Under the pieces are notes generated by a model. The model ran no database searches and was not told where the DNA came from. It was given only the letters and a program-made list of their open reading frames with translations. DNA of 64,000 nucleotides from Limnohabitans parvus II-B4 (GTDB lineage: Bacteria > Pseudomonadota > Gammaproteobacteria > Burkholderiales > Burkholderiaceae_C), in assembly GCF_003063455.1 (NCBI RefSeq), contig NZ_NESN01000003.1:310001-374000 (forward strand), read 5' to 3'. Position 1 is the first letter of the stretch; every line of letters starts with the position of its first letter. Position numbers and translations under genes: made by a program. Shown here piece by piece: positions 1 to 8,862 of the stretch.

Positions 1-400
1 CTGGGCCCGTTTGTTGGCGCAGGCGGATCGCCGGGTGGTGGTCAATTCGCAAGCGCTGGCCGACATGCTGCAAGGCAAAATGCCCACAGGCATGGGGCTG
101 GCTGTTGAAGACGTGGAAGAGTTGCGCAAGTCGATGCACGAGGTCATTACCGCTTGGTGGGCCGACGAACCCGAAGACCTGCGAGAAGACCTGCGTGATG
201 CTTTGCAGATCAGCCGTGGTATTCCGCAGGAAGTGGATCGCCAACTCTTGTTGCGCATGCGCCAGCGCCTGGCACGTGCCTTGAGCTTGCCCGAGAAAAA
301 AATGTTGCGTGAGACCCTGCGTGCCGTGGTGTCTGAACCGGCGGTGACGGCCTCGCCTGTGCCCGTTAGCGATGGATTTCCGCCAGACAGCGACGAGTAA
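1..400 (+). CDS. C-terminal part of an unidentified protein (5' end outside window)
   Basis: The frame is open from the first bases of the window to a TAA at 398-400, so the gene starts further left; the first possible start inside the window (TTG at 11) is probably internal. About 133 residues are visible. They are charged and helical, rich in Arg, Leu and Glu, with a Pro/Ser-rich acidic tail ending in PPDSDE. I see no catalytic motif, membrane segment or zinc motif and do not recognise the family. A strong hairpin terminator follows 37 bases after the stop, which supports this being a real gene end. Confidence 0.6.
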   Translation, partial: WARLLAQADRRVVVNSQALADMLQGKMPTGMGLAVEDVEELRKSMHEVITAWWADEPEDLREDLRDALQISRGIPQEVDRQLLLRMRQRLARALSLPEKKMLRETLRAVVSEPAVTASPVPVSDGFPPDSDE

Positions 401-436
401 ATCAAGTGGCAGGCCGTGGCTTGCCGCCAACAGTGT

Positions 437-474
437 GAAAAGGCCCCTGACACGCAAGTGTCAGGGGCCTTTTG
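437..474. terminator. Bidirectional intrinsic terminator
   Basis: A-run, then GGCCCCTGACAC, a GCAA loop, the exact complement GTGTCAGGGGCC, then a T-run. With A/T tails on both sides it can end the plus-strand gene on the left and the minus-strand fbp transcript arriving from the right. Confidence 0.85.
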
Positions 475-515
475 TCTGTGACTGCATTGAAGCCGTACTG
501 GTTGGTCTAGGACGG

Positions 516-1523
516 TCAGCCTTTCGCGTGGTATTGCGTCACACGCTCGACCTCGTTTTTGGAGCCCAGCACCACGCTCACGCGCTCGTGCAGTTGGCCC
601 GGTTGCAGGTCCAAAATGCGTTGCTTGCCGTTGGTCGATGCGCCCCCCGCTTGCTCGATCAGCCAGCTCATGGGGTTGGCTTCATACAACAAGCGGAGTT
701 TGCCGGCTTTGTGGGGTTCGCGCTTGTCCCAGGGGTACATGAACACACCGCCACGGGTCAGGATGCGGTGCACATCGGCCACCATAGAGGCGATCCAGCG
801 CATGTTGAAGTCCTTGCCGCGCGGACCCTCTTTGCCTTGCAGGCATTCGTCGATGTAGCGGCGCACGGGTTCGTCCCAGTGGCGCATATTGCTCATGTTG
901 ATGGCGAATTCTTTGGTGTCTGCGGGCACTTGAACATTTTCTTGCGTGAGCACGAAAGACCCTTGTTCGCGGTCCAAAGTGAACATGGCCACGCCATCAC
1001 CCACAGTGAGCACCAACGTGGTTTGCGGCCCGTACACGCAGTAACCTGCGGCCACTTGCTGGTTGCCCGGTTGCAAGAAGTCTTGCTCGGTCACGCCTTG
1101 GCTGTCTTCGGGTTTTTTGAGTACGCTGAAAATGGTGCCAATGCTGACGTTGACATCGATGTTGGACGAGCCATCCAGTGGATCAAACAGCAACAGGTAT
1201 TCGCCTTGCGGGTAGCGGTTGGGCACCAGATAGATGCTGTCCATCTCTTCAGACGCCATGGCGGCGAGGTGCCCGCCCCATTCATTGGCTTCCAGCAGGA
1301 CTTCATTGGCAATGATGTCGAGTTTCTTTTGGACTTCGCCTTGCACGTTTTCGCTTTCGGCGCTGCCCAACACGCCGCCCAAGGCGCCTTTGTTCACGGC
1401 GTGGCTGATGCTTTTGCAGGCGCGGGCCACCACTTCGAGCAGCAGGCGCAAGTCAGCCGGGATGTGGCCTTTGTCGCGTTGTTGCTCGACCAAGTAGCGG
1501 GAGAGGGAAATTTTGCTGCTCAT
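516..1523 (-). CDS. fbp: Fructose-1,6-bisphosphatase, class I
   Basis: Hydrolyses fructose 1,6-bisphosphate to fructose 6-phosphate in gluconeogenesis and pentose regeneration; cytosolic and Mg-dependent. The 335-residue protein has the normal class I length and the hallmark metal/phosphate motif FDPLDGSSN at residues 113-121, preceded by the acidic SEE metal site at 91-93. The C-terminal substrate-binding region [20 protein letters not shown] is also present. It lies 15 bases after pepN on the same strand and is probably co-transcribed with it, ending at the shared terminator at 437-474. Identification is secure from the motifs and full-length fit. Confidence 0.96.
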   Translation of the reverse strand: MSSKISLSRYLVEQQRDKGHIPADLRLLLEVVARACKSISHAVNKGALGGVLGSAESENVQGEVQKKLDIIANEVLLEANEWGGHLAAMASEEMDSIYLVPNRYPQGEYLLLFDPLDGSSNIDVNVSIGTIFSVLKKPEDSQGVTEQDFLQPGNQQVAAGYCVYGPQTTLVLTVGDGVAMFTLDREQGSFVLTQENVQVPADTKEFAINMSNMRHWDEPVRRYIDECLQGKEGPRGKDFNMRWIASMVADVHRILTRGGVFMYPWDKREPHKAGKLRLLYEANPMSWLIEQAGGASTNGKQRILDLQPGQLHERVSVVLGSKNEVERVTQYHAKG

Positions 1524-1538
1524 GTTCGTTCCTTGGGT

Positions 1539-4250
1539 TCAGATGCTGCTCAGGGCACGGCTGATGACTTCTCGCACGTCGTTGGACAGGTCGGCTTTGG
1601 CGGCCACGCGTTCGATGGCCACTTTGGCTGCGCTGCGGTAGGGCTCGGCCAGGCGGCTCCAGCGGTCCATGGCGCGCGCAAGTCGGGCTGCGACTTGCGG
1701 GTTGATGGCGTCCAGCGCCAGCACCTGCTCGCTCCAGTAGACATAGCCTGCCGCGTCGGCGCGGTGGAAGGCCGCCGGGTTGGCGCTGCAATAGCTGAAG
1801 ATCAGGCTGCGGGCGCGGTTGGGGTTGCGCAGGCTGAAGTCGGGGTGTTGCATGAGCTGGCGCACACGCGGCAGCACATCGCCAGCGCGGTCGGGGGCAC
1901 CGGCCTGCAAGGCAAACCACTTGTCGATGACCAGGGCTTCGTGCTGGAACATTTTGTGGAACAGGGCCAAGGCGTCTTGCGCCAGCGCGTGGCCGCTGAC
2001 CACCAGCGCCGACAAGGCGTTGAAGCGGTCGGTCATGTTGCCAGCGTCCTTGAACTGCTGGTACACACGGCCGGGCGTGACGGCATCACCGTTGTTCACG
2101 GCGGCCACGCACAGCATGGTCATGGCCAGTCCGGCCAAAGCGCGGCAGCCACTCGACTTCGCGTCGGGTGAGTAAGCCCCATTGTTTTTGTGCGCGTCCC
2201 AAGCCCATTGCCAGTCGGCTTGCAAAGCGGAGGCCAGTTGCAGTCGCATGTTCTCGCGCAGAGCGTGCACGCGCTGCGGGTCCACCACGTCCAACTGGTC
2301 GGCGATGTAGTTCTCAGATGGCAGCGTGAGCGCCAGGTCTTTGAAGGCCGCGTCCAGTCCTGGGTGACGCAGCACATTGCGCAGCGCCGAGATCAGTTCG
2401 TTCGACAGCACGGGCTGACCCGTCAGGTCCTTGTTTTGCTGGATGGCATCCAGAGCGCTTTGCAACATCAGGCGCTGGCCTGCTTCCCATTGGTTGAACG
2501 GATCGCTGTCGTGGGCCAGCAAGATCAGCAGGTCGTCAGCGTTCAGGCCGTCTTCGAGCACCACGGGGGCGCTGAAGCCGCGCAGCAGTGAGGGCACGGG
2601 TTCGCTGTCGATGTTGGCAAAGGTGTAGCTGGCGCTGGCTTCGGTGAGCACCAGGGTTTGCTGGGGCACCACATCGGATGCATCGGCCAGTTGCAAGGGC
2701 AGGGCAGCGCCATCGCGGCTGAGCAGGCCCAAAGCGACGGGGATGACGAACGGTGCTTTGTTGTCCTGGTCGGGTGTGGCAGGGCAGCTTTGGCTTAGCG
2801 TGAGGGTGTAGGTGCGCTCGGCGGCGTTGTAGCTGCCGGACGCTTGCAGGCGCGGGGTGCCCGCCTGGCTGTACCAGCGCTTGAAGGTGCTCAGGTTTTG
2901 CGCCAAGGCGGAGCCGAGGTTGGCGTCGGCAATGGCTTGCGCAAAGTCGTCGCAGGTCACGGCTTGGCCATCGTGGCGCTCAAAGTAAAGCTTCATGCCC
3001 TTGGCAAAACCATCGCGGCCTTGCAGGTCGTTGGGCGTGGCCACCAGGGTCTGCATCATGCGAACGACTTCAGAGCCTTTTTCGTAGATGGTGACGGTGT
3101 AGAAGTTGTTGATCTCCACATAGCTGTCGGGCCGCACGGGGTGGGCCATGGGGCCGGCGTCTTCGGCAAACTGCACGGTGCGCAGCACGCGCACGTCTTC
3201 GATGCGCTTGACGGCGCGGGCACTGGCCTCGCCCGCCATGTCCTGGCTGAACTCTTGGTCGCGGAAGACTGTCAGGCCTTCTTTCAGCGAGAGCTGGAAC
3301 CAGTCGCGGCAAGTGATGCGGTTGCCGGTCCAGTTGTGGAAATACTCGTGGCCCACGACGGATTCGATGTTGCCGAAATCCATGTCGGTGGCGGTGGCCG
3401 GGTTCGCCAACACGTATTTGGTGTTGAAGATGTTCAGGCCCTTGTTTTCCATCGCGCCCATGTTGAAGTCGCTGGTGGCGACGATCATGAAGCGCTCCAG
3501 GTCCAGCGGCAGGCCAAAGCGCGCTTCGTCCCAGGCCACGCTGGCCATGAGCGAGTTCATCGCGTGTTCGGTTTTGTCCAGGTCGCCGGGGCGCACAAAC
3601 ACCTGCAGCAGATGCTCTTTGCCGCTGCGGCTGATGATGCGCTGCTCACGCGCGACCAGCTGGCCCGCCACCAAGGCGAACAGGTAGCAGGGCTTTTTGT
3701 GCGGGTCAACCCACTTGGCAAAGTGGCGACCGTCTTCCAGAGTGCCTTGATCGACCAGATTGCCGTTGGACAGCAGCACGGGGTACTTGGCCTTGTCGGC
3801 GCGCAGGGTGACGGTGAAGCTGGCCATCACGTCTGGACGGTCGAGGAAATAGGTAATGCGGCGGAAACCCTCGGCCTCGCACTGGGTGAAGAACGAGTCG
3901 TTGCTGACGTACAAGCCCATCAGCTGGGTGTTTTTCTCGGGGTTGCAGGTGGTGAAGATCTCCAGATCGAAGGCATCGGTGCCTTCGGGCAAGTTTTCCA
4001 GCACCAGCTGGTTGTCGTCCATTTTGAACGAGGTGCCACCGCCATTCACCAGCACGCGGGCCAAATTGAGGTCTTCGCCATCCAGACGCAGCGGCTGGGC
4101 CGCCACATCGGGGTTGCGGCGCAGGCGCATCTTGTTGAGCACGCGGGTTTTGGCCGGGTCCAGATCAAAGGTCAGATCGACCGTTTCGATCCAGAAAGCC
4201 GGGGCGGCATAAGCCTCCCGGTGAATCGCGGTGGGTTGTCCTTCACGCAT
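1539..4250 (-). CDS. pepN: Aminopeptidase N (M1 family metallopeptidase)
   Basis: Zinc aminopeptidase removing N-terminal residues from peptides in the cytosol. The 903-residue product has the full length of proteobacterial PepN. The exopeptidase motif GAMEN is at 265-269 and the zinc site HEYFH at 301-305, with the third ligand Glu at 324 (KEGLTVF). The ATG at 4250 is preferred to the adjacent upstream GTG at 4253 because a GGAG ribosome site sits six bases before it. No signal peptide is seen. It lies between prfB and fbp on the same strand. The opposite strand also carries long open frames here, a side effect of GC-rich codon bias. Confidence 0.96.
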   Translation of the reverse strand: MREGQPTAIHREAYAAPAFWIETVDLTFDLDPAKTRVLNKMRLRRNPDVAAQPLRLDGEDLNLARVLVNGGGTSFKMDDNQLVLENLPEGTDAFDLEIFTTCNPEKNTQLMGLYVSNDSFFTQCEAEGFRRITYFLDRPDVMASFTVTLRADKAKYPVLLSNGNLVDQGTLEDGRHFAKWVDPHKKPCYLFALVAGQLVAREQRIISRSGKEHLLQVFVRPGDLDKTEHAMNSLMASVAWDEARFGLPLDLERFMIVATSDFNMGAMENKGLNIFNTKYVLANPATATDMDFGNIESVVGHEYFHNWTGNRITCRDWFQLSLKEGLTVFRDQEFSQDMAGEASARAVKRIEDVRVLRTVQFAEDAGPMAHPVRPDSYVEINNFYTVTIYEKGSEVVRMMQTLVATPNDLQGRDGFAKGMKLYFERHDGQAVTCDDFAQAIADANLGSALAQNLSTFKRWYSQAGTPRLQASGSYNAAERTYTLTLSQSCPATPDQDNKAPFVIPVALGLLSRDGAALPLQLADASDVVPQQTLVLTEASASYTFANIDSEPVPSLLRGFSAPVVLEDGLNADDLLILLAHDSDPFNQWEAGQRLMLQSALDAIQQNKDLTGQPVLSNELISALRNVLRHPGLDAAFKDLALTLPSENYIADQLDVVDPQRVHALRENMRLQLASALQADWQWAWDAHKNNGAYSPDAKSSGCRALAGLAMTMLCVAAVNNGDAVTPGRVYQQFKDAGNMTDRFNALSALVVSGHALAQDALALFHKMFQHEALVIDKWFALQAGAPDRAGDVLPRVRQLMQHPDFSLRNPNRARSLIFSYCSANPAAFHRADAAGYVYWSEQVLALDAINPQVAARLARAMDRWSRLAEPYRSAAKVAIERVAAKADLSNDVREVISRALSSI

Positions 4251-4283
4251 CACTAACTCCGTTTTGGTTGAGGTCTGAGCAGC

Positions 4284-5388
4284 TCAGAGGCCTTGTTTCA
4301 GTGAGGCTTCGATGAACGCATCGAGGTCGCCATCGAGCACCTTTTGGGTGGCCGAAATTTCGACGTTGGTGCGCAAATCTTTGATGCGGCTGTTGTCCAG
4401 CACATAGCTGCGGATCTGGTGACCCCAGCCCACATCGGTCTTGGTGTCTTCCAGCTTTTGCTGCTCTTCCAGACGCTTGCGCATCTCAAAGTCGTACAGG
4501 CGCGAGCGCAGGCGTTGCCAGGCCACATCGCGGTTGCTGTGCTGGCTGCGGCCGTCCTGGCACTGCACCACAATGCCCGTGGGGATGTGCGTCAGGCGCA
4601 CCGCCGAGTCGGTCTTGTTGATGTGCTGACCGCCCGCGCCGCTGGCGCGGAAGGTGTCGGTACGCACGTCAGACGGGTTGATGTTGATCTCGATCGAGTC
4701 GTCGATCTCGGGGTACACAAACAGCGAAGCAAAAGACGTGTGGCGACCACCCGACGAGTCGAAGGGGCTCTTTCGCACCAAGCGGTGCACGCCAGTTTCG
4801 GTGCGCAGCAGGCCAAAGGCGTATTCGCCCTCGATCTTGATGGTCGCGCCCTTGATGCCTGCGGTGTCGCCTGGGGTTTCGTCTTCCACAGTGGCCTTGA
4901 AGCCTTTGCGTTCGGCGTACTTGATGTACTGGCGCAGCAGCATGCTGGCCCAGTCGCAGGCTTCGGTGCCGCCTGCGCCGGCCTGGATGTCGACAAAGCA
5001 GTTGAGCGGGTCGGCCTCGTGGCGGAACATGCGGCGAAATTCGAGGTCTTCCACCAGCTTGGCCAGTTTGGCGGCTTCGGCTTCGATGGTTTGCAAGCCG
5101 GCATCGTCGCCTTCTTCCTTGCTCATTTCAAAGAGTTCAAGGTTGTCGGCCAACTCGCTGGTCAGGTTGGTGATGGTCACCACCACGCCATCGAGGGCTT
5201 TTTTCTCTTTGCCCAGTTCCTGGGCTTTTTTGGGGTCGTTCCAGACCGAGGGATCTTCGAGGGATGCGTTGACGGTTCTCAGCCGTTCAGATTTGGCATC
5301 GTAGTCAAAGATACCCCCGTAACTCGTGGGTACGAGCGGTCAGGTCTGAGAGGGATGCGCCGATTTGGTTGATGTGTTCTGCGTCCAT
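4284..5388 (-). CDS. prfB: Peptide chain release factor 2, expressed by programmed +1 frameshift
   Basis: RF2 recognises UGA and UAA stops and triggers peptide release. The downstream frame carries the SPF stop-recognition tripeptide (KSPFDSSGG) and the catalytic GGQ ([13 protein letters not shown]). A continuous frame only reaches about 5186, but an upstream zero frame begins at ATG 5388 ([10 protein letters not shown]...) and runs through LRGYL into an in-frame TGA at 5305-5307. Shifting +1 there joins it to YDAKSERL and gives a protein of 367 residues, the normal RF2 length. The extra base makes the span 1105 nt. The layout matches the known autoregulatory prfB frameshift. No strong ribosome site precedes the ATG. 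Confidence 0.95.
5304..5319 (-). promoter_or_regulatory. prfB: Programmed +1 ribosomal frameshift signal of prfB
   Basis: On the minus strand the sequence reads CGGGGGTATCTTTGAC. It combines a Shine-Dalgarno-like G-run, a three-base spacer and the slippery CTT followed by TGA and C. This is the classic bacterial RF2 frameshift cassette: when RF2 is scarce the ribosome pauses at TGA and slips forward one base, restoring RF2 synthesis. The frames on both sides encode conserved RF2 sequence, so it is not a sequencing error. Confidence 0.95.
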
Positions 5389-5459
5389 GGGGAAAGTGTC
5401 CGGTTCGGTAAACCGGGCATTTTCTCATGAGTTGGCGCCGCGCACGCCTGCCGGGTGGC

Positions 5460-5990
5460 TTAAAACTGTCGCCCGTAAGAGAACATCATGGCGGCGGTGC
5501 CCAAAAACTTGATCTGAACCGAGTCGTGCTGCGTCAGCTTGTAGCCCACGGCCGGAATGATGGCGGGGTTGAAGCCTTTGTAGTTCAGGGGCACTTTGTT
5601 CTCATAGGGGTCCACATAGCCGTACATCAGGCCGCCCGTGACTTTGGCGAACAGTTGCGGCACACCGAACAGGTTGTTGAACTGCTGACCTGCGTACACG
5701 TACACCGATGGTTGCCCAAACGAGTTGCTGAAAAAGCTGATGCCGCACAAACGGTCGCCGGGCAATTGCTCGTCGATCGCGACCAGAACCACATGCTTGT
5801 GCTCCGGGTTGTTGCTGAAGTGGTAGGTGTAAGGGGAAAAGGTCAATTCACCCCGGTGAGCGGGTTCCGGGGCACCTTTCACGGCCAACAGGTCGGGGCA
5901 GTAGCGGTTGGTGCTGTCGGCATGTGCCAACGAAAACAGGGCAGACAAGGCCAGAGCCAGAAAAATACGAAAAAAGTGTGCGGGATGCAT
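5460..5990 (-). CDS. Small exported protein, possibly an outer-membrane beta-barrel
   Basis: The 176-residue product starts with a clear signal peptide (MHPAHFFRIFLALALSALFS, likely cleaved after AHA at about residue 24). The mature part is rich in aromatic and small residues in alternating patterns, and the last residue is Phe (SYGRQF), as is common for beta-barrel proteins recognised by the BAM complex. Two Cys residues (RYCPDL and RLCGIS) could form a disulphide. I do not recognise the family with confidence; the size and Phe terminus would fit a small barrel of the PagP size class, but no PagP catalytic motif was identified. It lies between the hydrolase and prfB on the same strand. Confidence 0.7.
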   Translation of the reverse strand: MHPAHFFRIFLALALSALFSLAHADSTNRYCPDLLAVKGAPEPAHRGELTFSPYTYHFSNNPEHKHVVLVAIDEQLPGDRLCGISFFSNSFGQPSVYVYAGQQFNNLFGVPQLFAKVTGGLMYGYVDPYENKVPLNYKGFNPAIIPAVGYKLTQHDSVQIKFLGTAAMMFSYGRQF

Positions 5991-6034
5991 GGCAAATGAT
6001 CATCGATATTAAAACGGTGTGATTTTAGGGCCTC

Positions 6035-6949
6035 TCACCGGATGAACTTTTCGATCATGGCGGCCAGCAGTTGGGGTTGGTCGTGGTGCAGCATGTGGCC
6101 TGCGTCCTGAATCAAGGCTTCTTCAAGCACCGGAACGGCCTTCAAACGCTCATGAAATTCGGCCAGCGTGTATTTTCCTTTCCACCACATGCCAAGCGAG
6201 TCGTCAGAGGCCTCCACCGCCAGCACGGGTGCCGCAATGCGGCGGTATATCTCCAGCGCTTCGTCGACATGGAACAAATAAGGGTTGATCACCTTGTGCG
6301 CCGCATCGCCCAGAATGCGCCACTGCCCATCGTTTCCGGGTTGCGCCCAATGTTGCGCCAGCCAGTTGGCTTTGTCTGCCCCCAGGCGGCGGTTGGTTTT
6401 CATCAAGCGTGCCGCAACACCTGCGGCATCGGCATAAGCTTTCAGGTCGTTGGCGCCCTCGCGCTGGGCTTTCAGCTCATCCAGCCATTGGCCCATGCGC
6501 CCGGGTGCTTGTGCTGGGCGTGTGGCGGGCATGCCAAAGCCTTCCAAATTGACCAGTCGGCGAATGCGCTCGGGGCGTGATCCCGCGTACATCATCACCA
6601 CGTTGCCGCCCATGCTGTGGCCCACCAGGTCAATCGGCCGCCCGGGGTACAGCTGGTCCAGCAAGGCATCCAGGTCGGCCAGATAGTCGGGAAACCAATA
6701 ACTGTCGGTGGCTGGGGCCTCGGTCAGGCCATAGCCGCGCCAGTCCATGGCAATGATGGGGCGCTGGCTGACAAAAGCTTCGCTGAAGGCGTCCACCATG
6801 AATTGCCAGGAGGCGGCCACGTCCATCCAGCCGTGCGCCAGCACCAGCGGCGTGGCGCCGGGTGTGGGTGTGCCCCATTGGCGGACGTGGTAACGACAGC
6901 CGCGCAGCGGCACCCAGGAGCTTTGTGATTCGCGTTGAACTTGGTACAT
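6035..6949 (-). CDS. Alpha/beta hydrolase
   Basis: Cytosolic serine hydrolase of unknown substrate. The oxyanion region LAHGWMDVAASW, the nucleophile elbow GHSMGG (Ser nucleophile) and the C-terminal catalytic His (DAGHMLHHDQP) are all present in the order of an alpha/beta hydrolase fold. About 304 residues from the start at 6949 (MYQVQRESQ). Starts further upstream (6961 and 7015) are possible but would overlap the first codons and ribosome site of the divergent acyl-CoA synthetase, and the extra N-terminus looks non-conserved. A weak GAAAG lies just upstream of 6949. Esterase or epoxide-hydrolase-like roles are both possible. Confidence 0.85.
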   Translation of the reverse strand: MYQVQRESQSSWVPLRGCRYHVRQWGTPTPGATPLVLAHGWMDVAASWQFMVDAFSEAFVSQRPIIAMDWRGYGLTEAPATDSYWFPDYLADLDALLDQLYPGRPIDLVGHSMGGNVVMMYAGSRPERIRRLVNLEGFGMPATRPAQAPGRMGQWLDELKAQREGANDLKAYADAAGVAARLMKTNRRLGADKANWLAQHWAQPGNDGQWRILGDAAHKVINPYLFHVDEALEIYRRIAAPVLAVEASDDSLGMWWKGKYTLAEFHERLKAVPVLEEALIQDAGHMLHHDQPQLLAAMIEKFIR

Positions 6950-6974
6950 ACTTTCGATCATAAGGAGACAAACG

Positions 6975-8747
6975 ATGAGCGTCAGTCGCAACCAGGACCG
7001 CCCGAGCCCTGCCACCCCTGACCGCTATGCGGCCATTCACCAAGGTTTCGGTTGGAAAGTGCCTAGGCGCTTCAACATGGCGCAGGCTTGCTGCGGGCAA
7101 TGGGCTGCACAACCCGCCACCGCCAAACGCCAGGCCATACGCGAGCATGTGGCGGGGCAGGGTTTGGGCCGCAGCTGGACCTTCGGGCAGTTGCAAGACG
7201 ACGCCAACCGCCTGAGTCGGGTGCTGCGAGCTCAGGGCGTGCAGCGCGGTGACCGGGTGGCGATCGTGATGCCCCAGCGCTTTGAGACCGCCGTGGCCTA
7301 CATGGCGGTGCTGCAAATGGGGGCGGTGGCCATGCCGCTGTCCATGCTGTTTGGCCCCGAGGCGCTGTCGTTTCGCATCAACGACAGCCAGGCCCGTGTG
7401 GCGGTGTGTGACGAATCGACCCTTGACGCTTTGCGGCAAGCCCGGCCTGACTGCCCAGGCTTGCAAACCCTGATCGGGGTGGGTCAGGCCGGGGCACTGG
7501 CCGACCTGGATTGCGCCCGCGCCATGCAGGCCAGCGAAAGCACCTTCAAACCCGTGAGCACGTTCGCCGAAGACCCGGCGGTGCTGATCTACACCAGCGG
7601 CACCACTGGCAACCCCAAGGGCGCACTGATCCCGCACCGGGCGCTGATCGGCAACCTCACGGGTTTTGTGTGCAGCCAGAACTGGTTCGGCTTTGACCCG
7701 TTCAAGGCCGATCGTCCGTCCCAAGCTGTGTTCTGGTCGCCCGCTGATTGGGCGTGGACGGGCGGCTTGATGGACGCCTTGCTGCCCAGCCTGTACTTCG
7801 GCCGACCCATCGTGGCCTTCAACGGACGGTTTTCACCCGAGGCTGCGTTCGAGATATTGCAAAGCCACAGCGTCACGCACACCTTTTTGTTTCCCACGGC
7901 GCTCAAAGCCATGATGAAGGCGGTGCCCGAGGTGAAAGGCCACTACCGCCTGAAGCTGCAAGCCATGATGAGTGCGGGTGAAGCGGTGGGCGATGCGGTG
8001 TTTGGCTATGTCCAGCAGCAGCTGGGCGTCACGGTGAACGAGATGTTCGGCCAGACCGAAATCAACTACGTGGTGGGCAACTGCACGCGCTTGTGGCCGG
8101 CCAAACCCGGCAGTATGGGCAAGGGCTACCCCGGCCACCAGGTCGCGGTGATCGACGATGCGGGCCAGCTGTGCCCCGCGGGCATGCCTGGCGAGGTGGC
8201 CGTCAACCGTTTTGACGTGCACGGCCATCCCGACCCGGTGTTCTTTTTGGGCTATTGGAACAACGACAAAGCCACGCAGGCCAAATACACGGGCGACTGG
8301 TGCCGCACAGGCGACATGGCCATGGCCGACGAAGACGGCTACCTCTGGTACCAAGGCCGCACCGACGACATGTTCAAGGCGGCGGGTTACCGCATTGGCC
8401 CGGGCGAGATCGAAAACTGCCTGGTCAAACACCCGACTGTGGCCAACGCTGCTGTGGTGCCCAAACCCGACAAAGATCGGGGCGCGCTGGTCAAGGCTTA
8501 TGTGGTGCTCTCGCCCGACTGGCGAGGCCGCAGGCCTGCAGGGCCAGGACAAGCCGCCTTTGACGACGAGGTACGCCGCGAGCTGCAGGCCCATGTGAAG
8601 GGTTTGCTGGCCCCTTATGAATATCCCAAAGAGATCGAGTTCATCGACCAGTTGCCCATGACCACCACTGGCAAAGTTCAGCGGCGTGTGCTGCGTCTGC
8701 AAGAAGAGGCCAGGGCTTTGGCGACAGGGCCGCGCACGGCTGCATGA
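6975..8747 (+). CDS. AMP-dependent acyl-CoA synthetase
   Basis: Activates a carboxylic acid to its acyl-CoA through an acyl-adenylate. The 590-residue product has the phosphate-binding loop YTSGTTGNPKGALIPHR (about residues 198-214), the adenine motif NEMFGQTE, the hinge region GRTDDMFKAAGYRIGPGEIE and the C-terminal catalytic Lys in MTTTGKVQRR. Overall it resembles acetyl/medium-chain acyl-CoA synthetases (ACSM-like) rather than long-chain FadD; the substrate cannot be read from sequence. ATG at 6975 has a good AGGAG seven bases upstream. It is divergent from the hydrolase, with only 25 bases between starts, and is followed by a terminator at 8756. Confidence 0.93.
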   Translation: MSVSRNQDRPSPATPDRYAAIHQGFGWKVPRRFNMAQACCGQWAAQPATAKRQAIREHVAGQGLGRSWTFGQLQDDANRLSRVLRAQGVQRGDRVAIVMPQRFETAVAYMAVLQMGAVAMPLSMLFGPEALSFRINDSQARVAVCDESTLDALRQARPDCPGLQTLIGVGQAGALADLDCARAMQASESTFKPVSTFAEDPAVLIYTSGTTGNPKGALIPHRALIGNLTGFVCSQNWFGFDPFKADRPSQAVFWSPADWAWTGGLMDALLPSLYFGRPIVAFNGRFSPEAAFEILQSHSVTHTFLFPTALKAMMKAVPEVKGHYRLKLQAMMSAGEAVGDAVFGYVQQQLGVTVNEMFGQTEINYVVGNCTRLWPAKPGSMGKGYPGHQVAVIDDAGQLCPAGMPGEVAVNRFDVHGHPDPVFFLGYWNNDKATQAKYTGDWCRTGDMAMADEDGYLWYQGRTDDMFKAAGYRIGPGEIENCLVKHPTVANAAVVPKPDKDRGALVKAYVVLSPDWRGRRPAGPGQAAFDDEVRRELQAHVKGLLAPYEYPKEIEFIDQLPMTTTGKVQRRVLRLQEEARALATGPRTAA

Positions 8748-8755
8748 CAAAATAA

Positions 8756-8789
8756 GCGCTGATCGGTCGATAGGCTCAGCGCGTTTTTC
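8756..8789 (+). terminator. Intrinsic terminator after the acyl-CoA synthetase gene
   Basis: Arms GCGCTGA (8756-8762) and TCAGCGC (8776-8782) with a 13-base loop, followed by GTTTTTC. It lies nine bases after the stop at 8747 and before the next plus-strand gene at 8863. Confidence 0.65.
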
Positions 8790-8862
8790 TGGCCTTCCCG
8801 CGACCCACGGCTCCATTCAGATTCCCCGTTTTTCCCTCCGTTTTTCACCGACAGGACACACC

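Noticed and set aside
372..2171. Long plus-strand open frame (about 600 codons) opposite fbp and pepN
   Set aside because: It mirrors the minus-strand genes, has no recognisable domains and is full of His/Ala/Val strings typical of antisense frames in GC-rich genes.
2844..4256. Plus-strand open frame of 470 codons opposite pepN
   Set aside because: Antisense shadow; the pepN motifs on the other strand are complete.
5400..5416. CCGGTT/AACCGG hairpin upstream of prfB as a terminator
   Set aside because: Stem of six bases with no T-run on the minus strand; too weak to call.
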